DNA of 64,000 bases, taken from the NCBI GenBank assembly GCA_000403255.2, contig KE159594.1, forward strand, positions 124,001-188,000, read 5' to 3'. This stretch comes from Lachnospiraceae bacterium 3-1 (GTDB lineage Bacteria > Bacillota > Clostridia > Lachnospirales > Lachnospiraceae). Every line of letters begins with the position of its first letter. The stretch's first letter is position 1. The notes under the pieces are model-generated. The model saw nothing but the letters and a program-made list of their open reading frames with translations. It was not told the origin of the DNA and did no database searches. The position numbers and the translations under genes are program-made. Below are positions 8,229 to 15,437 of the stretch, piece by piece.

Positions 8229-8699
8229 ATGAAAAAGAAAATTATTAAGCGTAGTCTTTTAGGGTTTCCACTTGGAATTACCATAGGCTATTTAATTACA
8301 ATCTTGATTTCTCTTGGTTGGGCAAATGGATATTACTCGCCTTGTGTACCCGAACTCATATCAATTATGGGAAATGAAATCAATGCTGTCATTTTGCAAA
8401 CAATTCTTTGTGGAATATTAGGTATGGGATTTGCGGCAAGTTCAGTAATATGGGAAATGGATAGTTGGAGTATTGTAAAGCAGACAGGAATTTACTTTCC
8501 AATTATTTCCGTAATAATGTTACCAATCGCTTATTTTGCATATTGGATGGAACATAGTATCGTTGGATTTTTAATGTATTTTGGGATTTTCGCTTTAATT
8601 TTTGTAGTTATATGGATCATACAGTTTGGTATAGGCAGGTATAATGTAAGAAAAATGAATGAGAAATTGTTTCAAACGAAGGATAATAGAAATGAGTAA
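8229..8699 (+). CDS. DUF3021-family membrane protein, LytTR partner
   Basis: The 156-residue protein has four predicted membrane helices, at about 8-28, 48-72, 84-105 and 113-138. It starts at ATG 8229, seven bases after GAGGTGA; the apparent GTG start at 8220 lies inside that ribosome site. The fold, length and place after a LytTR gene match DUF3021 proteins, which act as membrane-bound antagonists of LytTR regulators in HdrRM/BrsRM-type systems. With its regulator frameshifted, this protein may now be an orphan. A hairpin at 8784-8808 ends the unit. Confidence 0.75.
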   Translation: MKKKIIKRSLLGFPLGITIGYLITILISLGWANGYYSPCVPELISIMGNEINAVILQTILCGILGMGFAASSVIWEMDSWSIVKQTGIYFPIISVIMLPIAYFAYWMEHSIVGFLMYFGIFALIFVVIWIIQFGIGRYNVRKMNEKLFQTKDNRNE

Positions 8700-8783
8700 T
8701 ATCTTGAAGGAAATATGCAGATGTGGATGGATGCAGAGGATTCGTTGGAACTATGGTAGATAATTCTTAAGTCAAAACAAATA

Positions 8784-8808
8784 CCAAATGATTTATAGTA
8801 TCATTTGG
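8784..8808 (+). terminator. Terminator after the LytTR-DUF3021 unit
   Basis: CCAAATGA (8784-8791), a 9-base loop and TCATTTGG (8801-8808), followed by GCGCTTGTTTTAT. The stem is short but perfect. It also separates the unit from the convergent toxin remnant. Confidence 0.6.
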
Positions 8809-8816
8809 CGCTTGTT

Positions 8817-9202
8817 TTATAGATTTCGTCCTTGATACTGTATTGTTACTACATAGACTGTTTTACATGGTTCATCAATGCGGAAAATGGCGATATAATT
8901 ATCAATCAGTAACTGACGGTAGCCTTTTTGGGCATATCTGCCCTCATTACGCTCTTGATGGGACTGTGGAAATGTGTCCAGGCTTAAAATAGACTTCTTA
9001 ATTCTGTCAACCTGTCCTTTGGCATTTTCAGGATCTAATTTCTCATTTGCAATATATTCGTAAATGTGGTCTAATTCATGGATTGCTCTTGGGTTGACTT
9101 TTACCTAGTATTTACCCAAAATGTTTTTTTCCAATTCTGTAAAAACTATCTCTGCGTCAACTGCTTCTGCTCCGTTAGCAATTTCCTGCTCGCACTCAAA
9201 TC
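8817..9202 (-). pseudogene. ParE/RelE-type toxin with nonsense codon, plus antitoxin tail
   Basis: Minus-strand codons ending at TAA 8817-8819 read VKVNPRAIHELDHIYEYIA, then DPENAKGQVDRIKKSILSLD, RYAQKGYRQLLIDNYIAIF and finally VTIQYQGRNL. This is a nearly full ParE/RelE-family toxin of about 95 residues. Directly before it is an in-frame TAG (9105-9107), where the family normally has a lysine codon (KYKVKVNP), so the N-terminus is cut. Upstream in the same frame, EQEIANGAEAVDAE and ELEKNILGKY look like the tail of the cognate antitoxin. The antitoxin's first two thirds are missing, and the promoter at 9212-9240 abuts the remnant. Confidence 0.72.
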
Positions 9203-9211
9203 TTTAGCACA

Positions 9212-9240
9212 ATTATAGCATAATTATGTCCATACGACAA
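9212..9240 (-). promoter_or_regulatory. Promoter facing the toxin-antitoxin remnant
   Basis: TTGTCG (9240-9235), a 17-base spacer and TATAAT (9217-9212) on the minus strand. It lies directly upstream of the deleted antitoxin, as expected for the original toxin-antitoxin promoter. Confidence 0.55.
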
Positions 9241-9303
9241 CAAAAAATGCAACATGATGAAAATTTTAATATTTCATAGAGTAAAAGATTTGAAAAATAA
9301 TTG

Positions 9304-9332
9304 TTGACACATAAATTAATTTGCTGTACCAT
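9304..9332 (+). promoter_or_regulatory. Promoter of the metG T-box transcript
   Basis: TTGACA (9304-9309), exactly 17 bases, then TACCAT (9327-9332) as a weak -10. Transcription would begin shortly before Stem I of the T-box leader. Confidence 0.6.
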
Positions 9333-9348
9333 AGCATAATATATATCA

Positions 9349-9636
9349 AAGGCTATGAAGAGAAGAGTAAGTAGTTAGATATGTTACAGAGAGTCTGGTA
9401 AGGTGAGAACAGGCACAAAAGGAACTACTGAAAATGGTCTCGGAGCTGCGTACCGAAGCTGTTATGCCAAGGCTGCGACGGGTTCACCCGTTATAGTGAT
9501 AGACTATCGATGAATCATTTCTCGTCCGTAGTTGATAAGGCTTATATCGTGAGATATAAGTAAATTTAGGGTGGTAACACGAAGCGAATGCTCTCGTCCC
9601 TGAAAAAGAAATTTTTCAGAGAGGAGAGCTTTTTTA
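9349..9636 (+). promoter_or_regulatory. T-box riboswitch, methionine specifier
   Basis: The leader contains a long Stem I region with GAAGAGAAGAGTAAGTAG on its 5' side. The sequence CTGAAAATGGTCTCGGAGC on the 3' side places ATG (9434-9436) at the specifier position. The T-box consensus is AGGGTGGTAACACG at 9568-9581. The intrinsic terminator follows: GCTCTC (9590-9595) pairs with GAGAGC, an inner CTGAAAAA/TTTTTCAG stem sits inside it, and six T follow. Uncharged tRNA-Met should favour the antiterminator and switch on the gene behind it. The specifier agrees with the downstream methionyl-tRNA synthetase. Confidence 0.92.
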
Positions 9637-9691
9637 GTACAAAAATGCAACGAACCAGAAAACATGTTATAAATGAAATGAGGTATGTAAA

Positions 9692-11110
9692 ATGAGACAA
9701 ATATTAATTGGCGGTGCATGGCCATATGCAAATGGTTCATTGCACATAGGACATATTGCAGGATTATTACCGGGAGATGTATTGGCAAGATATCATAGAG
9801 CAATAGGAGATAAGGTATATTTTGTTTCGGGAAGTGATTGTCATGGTACTCCTATAGCAATCAGGGCAAAACAAGAAAACAAAACACCGCAGGAGGTCAG
9901 TGATTTTTATCACAGGGAGTTTGCAGAGTGCTTTGAAAGGTTGGGATTTAGTTATGACGCCTATATTAAAACATCTGCAAATGAGCATAAAGATTTCGTG
10001 AAAGATTTTCATAGAAAATTGTACGAAAGTCCATTTGTGTATGAAAAAGAAGTTCCACAGGCTTATTGTGAAAGTTGCAAAACTTTTTTGGCAGACCGTT
10101 TCGTATTAGGAAAATGCCCTAAATGCGGAAGTGATACCAGAGGCGATCAATGTGATTCATGTGGAGCAGTTTTAGAGCCGGAAACTCTTATAGAACCTAA
10201 ATGTGCTGTATGCGGAAAGATAATTGGTTTCAAAAAATCTACCCATTTATACATTGCTATTTCAAAGCTGCAGTCAGAGTTAGAAGCACTGGTTGAAAGT
10301 CATTCTGAGTGGCGCAAAAATGCCATTGCGTTTACAAAGCGATATATTAACGAAGGATTAAGAGACAGAGCGCTAACCAGAGATTTGGAATGGGGAATAA
10401 GCGTACCTAAGGAGGGATACGAAAATAAAACAATTTATATATGGGCGGAAAATGTATTAGGTTATCTGTCAGCAAGCAGGGGGGCTGTTGGAGAGAATGC
10501 AAATGCTTTTTCTAAGTTATGGGGAGAGGATGCCAAGCATTATTATGTGCATGGAAAGGATAATATTCCATTCCATACGATTATATTACCAGCACTATTA
10601 CTTGGAAATGGAGAAGCATGGCATTTACCAGACCAGATTGTGTCCAGTGAGTATTTAACTTTGGAAGGCAGGAAAATATCTACAAGTCAGAATTATGCAA
10701 TATGGGTAAAGGATTTATTGGATAATTATGAAGCTGATTCTATTCGATATTTTTTTATTGCAAATGGACCGGAGAAAAAGGATGCGATTAACGAAATTTT
10801 TGATTTTATAAGAAATGCAAATAAGTTTTTTGATACAGAGCAGCCTTGGACTACACGAAATACAAATAAGAACGCTTGTGATAATACACTTTATCAATGT
10901 GTGCAGATTATAGCAAACTTAGCAGTTTTGCTTTCTCCTTTTTTACCGTTTTCTTCGGAAAAAGTATTGAAATGGTTGAACTTAAGTAATCAGTGGAAAA
11001 AGCAACATGTTGAAAGTGGCTCTTTGCTCCCAGAGGTTGAAATATTATTCCATAGGATTGATAAGAAAGTAATTGAAGCAGAAACAGAAAAATTAAAGGC
11101 TATTTTATAG
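9692..11110 (+). CDS. metG: Methionyl-tRNA synthetase-like protein with internal deletion
   Basis: The 472-residue class Ia synthetase text is clear. It has HIGH at 18-21, paired zinc knuckles (CESC, CPKC, CDSC, CAVC at about 126-175), and a KMSKS variant KISTS at 328-332. No EMAP-type C-terminal domain is present. At residues 364-368 the text jumps from the end of the catalytic/stem-contact region (GPEKKDA) to INEIFDFIRNANKFFD-TEQPW. The intervening helices that read the anticodon in this family (the LGNLxNR helix) are absent. I estimate about 75-90 missing codons, in frame. The tail retains the TEQPW tryptophan region. An integrase remnant follows in the same frame right after the stop. It may be a defective extra MetRS carried on an island. 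Recognition of the family is firm; function is doubtful. Confidence 0.85.
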   Translation: MRQILIGGAWPYANGSLHIGHIAGLLPGDVLARYHRAIGDKVYFVSGSDCHGTPIAIRAKQENKTPQEVSDFYHREFAECFERLGFSYDAYIKTSANEHKDFVKDFHRKLYESPFVYEKEVPQAYCESCKTFLADRFVLGKCPKCGSDTRGDQCDSCGAVLEPETLIEPKCAVCGKIIGFKKSTHLYIAISKLQSELEALVESHSEWRKNAIAFTKRYINEGLRDRALTRDLEWGISVPKEGYENKTIYIWAENVLGYLSASRGAVGENANAFSKLWGEDAKHYYVHGKDNIPFHTIILPALLLGNGEAWHLPDQIVSSEYLTLEGRKISTSQNYAIWVKDLLDNYEADSIRYFFIANGPEKKDAINEIFDFIRNANKFFDTEQPWTTRNTNKNACDNTLYQCVQIIANLAVLLSPFLPFSSEKVLKWLNLSNQWKKQHVESGSLLPEVEILFHRIDKKVIEAETEKLKAIL

Positions 11111-11459
11111 CTGAAAGAAATGAAGTCAGTTACAAATATGCTCTTTGATTATGCAGTGGAAAAGAATATTGTATCGGCAAATATTTCAAGAAGCGTGCAT
11201 GGAATTTCCAGTAAAAAATTTTCCGAACCTACCAAAAAAGAAGCGGCAGAACAGGTTTATATAGATGATGAAATTCAGCTAATTCTTGAACAGGCAGATT
11301 GGCACCATGCAGAAAGGCAGCCATAGTATCAGAAAAACCCTTATCTCAAAGATGATAGAGTCGGGTCAACTGACAAATGAAGAAATCAGAAAGTTTGCAG
11401 GGCATGAGGATTTTTCCACAACAGCAAAGTTTTATAATTATTCCAGTAACAAAAAATAG
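11111..11459 (+). pseudogene. Tyrosine recombinase (integrase) remnant
   Basis: Directly after the metG stop, in the same frame, the text reads LKEMKSVTNMLFDYAVEKN and on through VHGISSKKFSEP to about 11305. This is the core-binding part of a phage/ICE-type tyrosine recombinase. A second frame from 11322 reads HSIRKTLISKMIESGQLTN, then EEIRKFAGHEDFSTTAKFY, and ends at TAG 11457-11459. That piece holds the HxxR box, the GH box and the tyrosine of the catalytic domain. The N-terminus and the middle of the catalytic domain, with its first arginine, are deleted. The remnant ends 43 bases from the 3' end of a tRNA-Leu gene, a usual integration target. Confidence 0.85.
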
Positions 11460-11501
11460 GGAAACCTCGATAAAATCAAAGTTTCCCACACTTTTCACCA
11501 A

Positions 11502-11585
11502 TGCGGAAGATGGGACTTGAACCCACACGTCTATACAGACACAAGATCCTTAGTCTTGCCTGTCTGCCAATTCCAGCACTTCCGC
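11502..11585 (-). tRNA. tRNA-Leu (anticodon AAG)
   Basis: This is an 84-base class II tRNA on the minus strand. The acceptor stem is GCGGAAG (5' end at 11585) with CTTCCGC, the discriminator is A at 11502, and CCA is not encoded. The anticodon arm is CAAGA-CTAAGGA-TCTTG, so positions 34-36 are AAG. There is a long variable arm (GTGTCTGTATAGACG region) and a T-arm with GGTTCAAGTCCC. AAG reads leucine CUN codons. The 3' end faces the integrase remnant. Confidence 0.93.
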
Positions 11586-11603
11586 ATTTCTGACGACTTA
11601 TGA

Positions 11604-11632
11604 ATCATAACAAATCCTGTCAGAAATGTCAA
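11604..11632 (-). promoter_or_regulatory. Promoter of the tRNA-Leu gene
   Basis: TTGACA (11632-11627), a 17-base spacer and TATGAT (11609-11604) on the minus strand. The start point would be about 11 bases before the mature 5' end. Part of the spacer also forms a 10-bp inverted repeat (CATTTCTGAC at 11585-11594 with GTCAGAAATG at 11619-11628), which sits just past the methyltransferase gene. Confidence 0.75.
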
Positions 11633-11711
11633 TAGGAATTCCAAATTTTATACATTTTTTTTGAAATTTTTAAAAATCCTCTATGTTCCTGTGTCTATAA
11701 AAATATCAATA

Positions 11712-13193
11712 TCAATTCTTTTTTCCAATCACAAACAAATTATAACTATCTTTCTCATCCATGCTGTATTCCTGGAACAACGTAAATTCTTTTCTAAGTC
11801 GAAGCTGTTTTTTCACATAATTCTTTTCATTGGAATACAAAATAATCTTTCCCTCTTCTGTCAAAATCTCACTCGCCTTTTCAAAAAACCTTCCATAAAA
11901 GGAATCGTGCTCTTCTTTGGATTTTTGCCCTCGGTCCGGCATATTTGTAATAATCTCATCAAAAAGATACTCATGTTGGAAGGTGAAGAAATCTCGCTGA
12001 ATGTAATTCACATGCTTTCCTGCCAGCCTTGTATTCTCCCAGGCTCCATCTATGGCTTCCCCAAAAGTATCTATCCCATACATAACTCTTGCTGGACACA
12101 CTCTATCCCGTTCAATTAGCATAGTTCCAACACCACAAAATGGGTCCAAAATCTGCGCCTTTTCTTTCATATAAGGCTTTGAAAGATGCACAATCAAAGC
12201 CGCCTGCTCCGGCCGTATGGATGCAGACACCCAACGCTTCCGATAGGCAAAACGTTCTTCCTTGAAGGTATACAGTTTCACCAAAGGTAGAAATGTCCCT
12301 TCCCGGCCTTCGATCAGACGAATCTCCACCTCATAATCAGAAGTGGAATTATATAACCTGTGGTTGGTCTCCTGTTCCAGGGCAAAAGAACATTTTTTTG
12401 CAAAATCGCTGCGTTTCGCCAGCGGCATCCGGCTACGGATATCTAACCGGAAATAAAAGCTGTCTTTTGCCTTATGGGCTTTTTCCAACAATTCCAACAA
12501 ATTAGACTTGGCCAGCGCTTTTGCTGCTGCTTTCGGCTCTGGCTCCAGCTTTTTTATATTCAATGGAAACAAGATTTCCCGATAAGTAGGAATATCCAAT
12601 ATAGGCTTGATATGACTGGTGATTACACGGACGCCACTTTTTAAAAGTACTGTTTTTCCACCCTTCACCTGGGCTGCCGTTACCTCCTGATGCTGTTTTC
12701 CAGTCGTAAGGATTATCTCATATGTTTCGTCATATCCCTGGAACCTGTGTTTCTGATTTCTCTGTCCAGAATGCACAAGGGCTCGAAGAGCAAAAAGCTC
12801 CTCCCGGATATGTTTCTCTTCTTCCTCCTTGGGAGGGTAACATTCCAATTCTTTTAGCCGCTCTTCCAACTGAGATCTATAGGCCGAATAATCAATCTCT
12901 GCAAGGGCAGACAGGTAATTGCTTTTTACAAAAAGCTTTTCTTCTCTTTGATATGCTTCATACAAAGGCGCAGCAAATTCATCCTGCAAAAGCCTTCCCA
13001 ACACAATTGCAGCATTTCCCCTCACCTTAGGTTCCTCATGATGCAAAAGTCCTGTCAGAAGACTGTAATCCCCTTGTAACAATTCCAATAATTCTTTCCT
13101 AGCCTCTTCCCCTTTCAATTCCTGCTTTAAGGCAATCAAATCTTTTCTCAGGCTTTGGCCTGCTTTAAGGCTTTCATACTGTTCCTTTACCAT
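11712..13193 (-). CDS. SAM-dependent RNA methyltransferase, THUMP/RlmL-like, with HEAT-like N-terminus
   Basis: The 493-residue protein has three parts. Residues 1-130 are helical, HEAT-like pairs (HHEEPKVRGNAAIVLGRLL). A middle part includes FYFRLDIRSRMPLAKRSDF, like the RNA-binding region of THUMP methyltransferases. The C-terminal Rossmann domain has the SAM motif LDPFCGVGTMLIE. Family members (RlmL/TrmN/Trm14) methylate guanosine N2 in rRNA or tRNA and carry NPPY as motif IV. Here that position reads NMPDRG, an unusual variant. The tRNA-Leu lies downstream on the same strand but has its own promoter. The exact RNA target cannot be read. Confidence 0.75.
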   Translation of the reverse strand: MVKEQYESLKAGQSLRKDLIALKQELKGEEARKELLELLQGDYSLLTGLLHHEEPKVRGNAAIVLGRLLQDEFAAPLYEAYQREEKLFVKSNYLSALAEIDYSAYRSQLEERLKELECYPPKEEEEKHIREELFALRALVHSGQRNQKHRFQGYDETYEIILTTGKQHQEVTAAQVKGGKTVLLKSGVRVITSHIKPILDIPTYREILFPLNIKKLEPEPKAAAKALAKSNLLELLEKAHKAKDSFYFRLDIRSRMPLAKRSDFAKKCSFALEQETNHRLYNSTSDYEVEIRLIEGREGTFLPLVKLYTFKEERFAYRKRWVSASIRPEQAALIVHLSKPYMKEKAQILDPFCGVGTMLIERDRVCPARVMYGIDTFGEAIDGAWENTRLAGKHVNYIQRDFFTFQHEYLFDEIITNMPDRGQKSKEEHDSFYGRFFEKASEILTEEGKIILYSNEKNYVKKQLRLRKEFTLFQEYSMDEKDSYNLFVIGKKN

Positions 13194-13244
13194 ATATGGT
13201 TCTCCTGTTCTTGTAACACAATTATCTCCTAAAAATATGTAGTA

Positions 13245-13904
13245 TTATAACCCAAATCTTCTTGCCACTCCGACTTTTTGAAAAATGGACTTTAACAAAT
13301 TATGCATTTGGGTGTCTGGATTATCATGATATTCATTTTCTTTTGGTGTTTTATTGGCCTCTTTTTCTAAATTCTTAACTGCAATTAACTCTGCTCTGAC
13401 TATGGCAGCTTGAATATCCTCAATCTCAATTTGGCTTAATATCACTTGGACCTTATCCTTTTTCTTTATATTTACCCCCCTTTCCAATCCATATATCCGA
13501 CGTAATTTCCTACCATAGTCATCCTGATTATTCACCTTGTTAAAATAATTTTCTTTATGAAGAATCAGCCATAAATCAAAACAATAATTTGTATAACCCA
13601 ATACGACTTGATTTTCTACCGCTAAATCAATCGCTTCTTCATATTTTTCTTTTTTTCCATCATAATCAAAAACAGCCATCTTATGCAGCTTACCTATGGA
13701 CTTAGCTGTAACCCGCTCTACAACACATTTCGGATCGCCACCAAATGGTTCTGCAAAATCAAATAGCAAATCATATACCCTTTCTTCCATACTATTCACA
13801 ATACTTTGGATTTTTTCAAAATACATCTTCTCTTGATTTTCCCCTTCACACCCTATAATACACAATAATTGAGGGCGCCGTACTTTAGTTGCCGGCCGAT
13901 TCAA
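13245..13904 (-). CDS. RloB-like (AbiLii-type) defence protein, TOPRIM-like fold
   Basis: The 219-residue protein shows RloB-family motifs: CIIGCEGENQEKMYFEKI near the N-terminus (family: CEGExTEpxYF), VFDYDGKKEKYEEAI (acidic metal-site region), and NYCFDLWLILHKENYF (family: NPxFExWLLLH). RloB proteins pair with an AAA ATPase in RloAB / AbiL abortive-infection systems and are thought to act as the nuclease-like effector. The start is TTG at 13904, overlapping the ATPase stop by four bases (TTGA), with AGGGAG nine bases upstream, so the pair is translationally coupled. No restriction-modification genes are nearby. Confidence 0.8.
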   Translation of the reverse strand: MNRPATKVRRPQLLCIIGCEGENQEKMYFEKIQSIVNSMEERVYDLLFDFAEPFGGDPKCVVERVTAKSIGKLHKMAVFDYDGKKEKYEEAIDLAVENQVVLGYTNYCFDLWLILHKENYFNKVNNQDDYGRKLRRIYGLERGVNIKKKDKVQVILSQIEIEDIQAAIVRAELIAVKNLEKEANKTPKENEYHDNPDTQMHNLLKSIFQKVGVARRFGL

Positions 13905-15241
13905 TTTTTATTCTCCCTTCTTTCCAAGATATGCTTAAATGCAATCTCCAAATCCATATGGGGCAAAGCCCCATATTTCCCTGCTAAATAGTTTTTTAAT
14001 ATTCTTTCTTCTGGTCTCAATTTGTAGTCAGATAATGCATAAATATCACTGGCTAAAGTATTTTTATCTTTTTCAACCAACACAATTTGATCATGTCTTA
14101 ATAATTCTCCATCCAAATAAATTGGATTGTGTGTATTAAAAATCAATTGTGCTCCCTTTTTATTGATCTCTTTATTATTAAAAATTCGGATTAAGGAAAC
14201 TACGATTTCAAAATGTAAAGATGCATCCATCTCATCTAATACAATCACCCCACCAGTTTCAAGCACATCAATAAACGGCTGAAGCAATCGTATCAAATGA
14301 ATGGTTCCTTTCGATTCCATCAATTCGGAATCAACAATCATAGATATATAATATTGCGAATCCAAAAATTCTCTTTCGTTCATTGGCACTCTATACATAG
14401 AGCACATAGATAATTCTTCTTCATCTGCTTCTTTCATAAAACTAATTCTTTGATCTCCAAATTCTGCAAGTTCCATAATCTCTTTCACAGAATTGCTTTC
14501 AAGAATCTTTGTCCTAACTTCATTTTGTGCAGTACCATGTGAAATAATTATTGGTTCTAAATCCCTTTGTTGAAAAATCATGTCATTTGCATTCATAATA
14601 ACATTAAATTTGGCAAACCAGTCTAAAATTTCTTCAAAATATTTACCGCTGATTAAATTATTAACCGCTCCTGCAATCACTAACTTTTTTTCATCTAAGG
14701 AAAGATTTAATTTTTTTAAAAGCACATTTGCAAAATCTTCTTCGCTTTTTTCTATATACCCCTTTTTTACCAAAAGATGAATTGGCATTTGAATCTTATT
14801 TTTCTTATCTCTATGAAAAATTTCACTATCATTAATAAATAAATATTCTTCCGCAATACAATAGGTATCAACGCCAGTAAAGCAAAGACCATATCTATAG
14901 ATATTTTCCAATGTTGCAAATGTAATCTCTAATTCCACTGGTTTATACCAATTATGATCTCTGATATAAGATAAGACATTTTTATAGTTCTCTAATTCTC
15001 TATTGGCTAATGTTCCTTCTGTTACCATCTTTTTTAATATATACATTGCAAATATAATGTTAGATTTTCCGCTTGCATTCGCCCCATAAATAACAGACAT
15101 GGGAAGCACCCTCAATTTATTTCCACATACCATCTGATTGATAACATAATCACTATGTGTTTTTTGCATGCTGGATAACATAGTATAAATTGTTTCATTG
15201 CGAAAGGATTTGAAATTTTTCATTTTAAAATTTAATAACAT
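13901..15241 (-). CDS. RloA-like (AbiLi-type) AAA ATPase of a defence pair
   Basis: The 446-residue OLD/SMC-related ATPase begins LLNFKMKNFKSFRN, a typical start for AAA_21-type defence ATPases. Walker A is YGANASGKSN at about 52-61. Walker B is GGVIVLDEMDASLH at about 335, and the H-loop is LIFNTHNP at about 380. Such proteins sense infection and license a TOPRIM or RloB partner. The start was set at ATG 15241 after GAGAGGTG. The partner gene overlaps its stop codon. The pair has its own promoter (15275-15302), and base composition is more AT-rich than the flanking genes, in line with transfer. Confidence 0.82.
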   Translation of the reverse strand: MLLNFKMKNFKSFRNETIYTMLSSMQKTHSDYVINQMVCGNKLRVLPMSVIYGANASGKSNIIFAMYILKKMVTEGTLANRELENYKNVLSYIRDHNWYKPVELEITFATLENIYRYGLCFTGVDTYCIAEEYLFINDSEIFHRDKKNKIQMPIHLLVKKGYIEKSEEDFANVLLKKLNLSLDEKKLVIAGAVNNLISGKYFEEILDWFAKFNVIMNANDMIFQQRDLEPIIISHGTAQNEVRTKILESNSVKEIMELAEFGDQRISFMKEADEEELSMCSMYRVPMNEREFLDSQYYISMIVDSELMESKGTIHLIRLLQPFIDVLETGGVIVLDEMDASLHFEIVVSLIRIFNNKEINKKGAQLIFNTHNPIYLDGELLRHDQIVLVEKDKNTLASDIYALSDYKLRPEERILKNYLAGKYGALPHMDLEIAFKHILERRENKN

Positions 15242-15274
15242 TATTTGCACCTCTCTTACTGCTATTCATCTCAA

Positions 15275-15302
15275 ATTATACCATACTTTTTTATTCTATC
15301 AA
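15275..15302 (-). promoter_or_regulatory. Promoter of the RloA-RloB pair
   Basis: TTGATA (15302-15297), a 16-base spacer and TATAAT (15280-15275) on the minus strand, about 34 bases before the RloA start codon. Confidence 0.65.
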
Positions 15303-15372
15303 CATTTTTTATGTTGTTTTATGGGTATTATATACCATTTTAATTCTCTCTATACATAACCAATATAACAAG

Positions 15373-15417
15373 ACAGCGGCTACTGCCTGGCAATTCCGCC
15401 ACAACAATAACCGCTGT
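15373..15417 (-). terminator. Terminator of bioY
   Basis: ACAGCGG (15373-15379) pairs with CCGCTGT (15411-15417), with further TA/TA pairing inside. It lies 20 bases past the bioY stop. Read on the minus strand it is followed by CTTGTTATATT. Confidence 0.65.
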
Positions 15418-15437
15418 TTTAATATTTCAAAACTAAT

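Noticed and set aside
8691-8759. 22-codon frame (MSNILKEICRCGWMQ...) overlapping the DUF3021 stop
   Set aside because: It has no ribosome site or recognisable fold. It may be a trace of a lost gene, but the evidence is too thin.
8872-8892. Sequence CAATGCGGAAAATGG resembling the tRNA-Leu 3' end (CAATGCGGAAGATGG) as a possible attachment site
   Set aside because: It lies in the conserved part of the toxin coding sequence and the match stops after about 15 bases. It would place the element border inside the toxin remnant, so chance is likelier.
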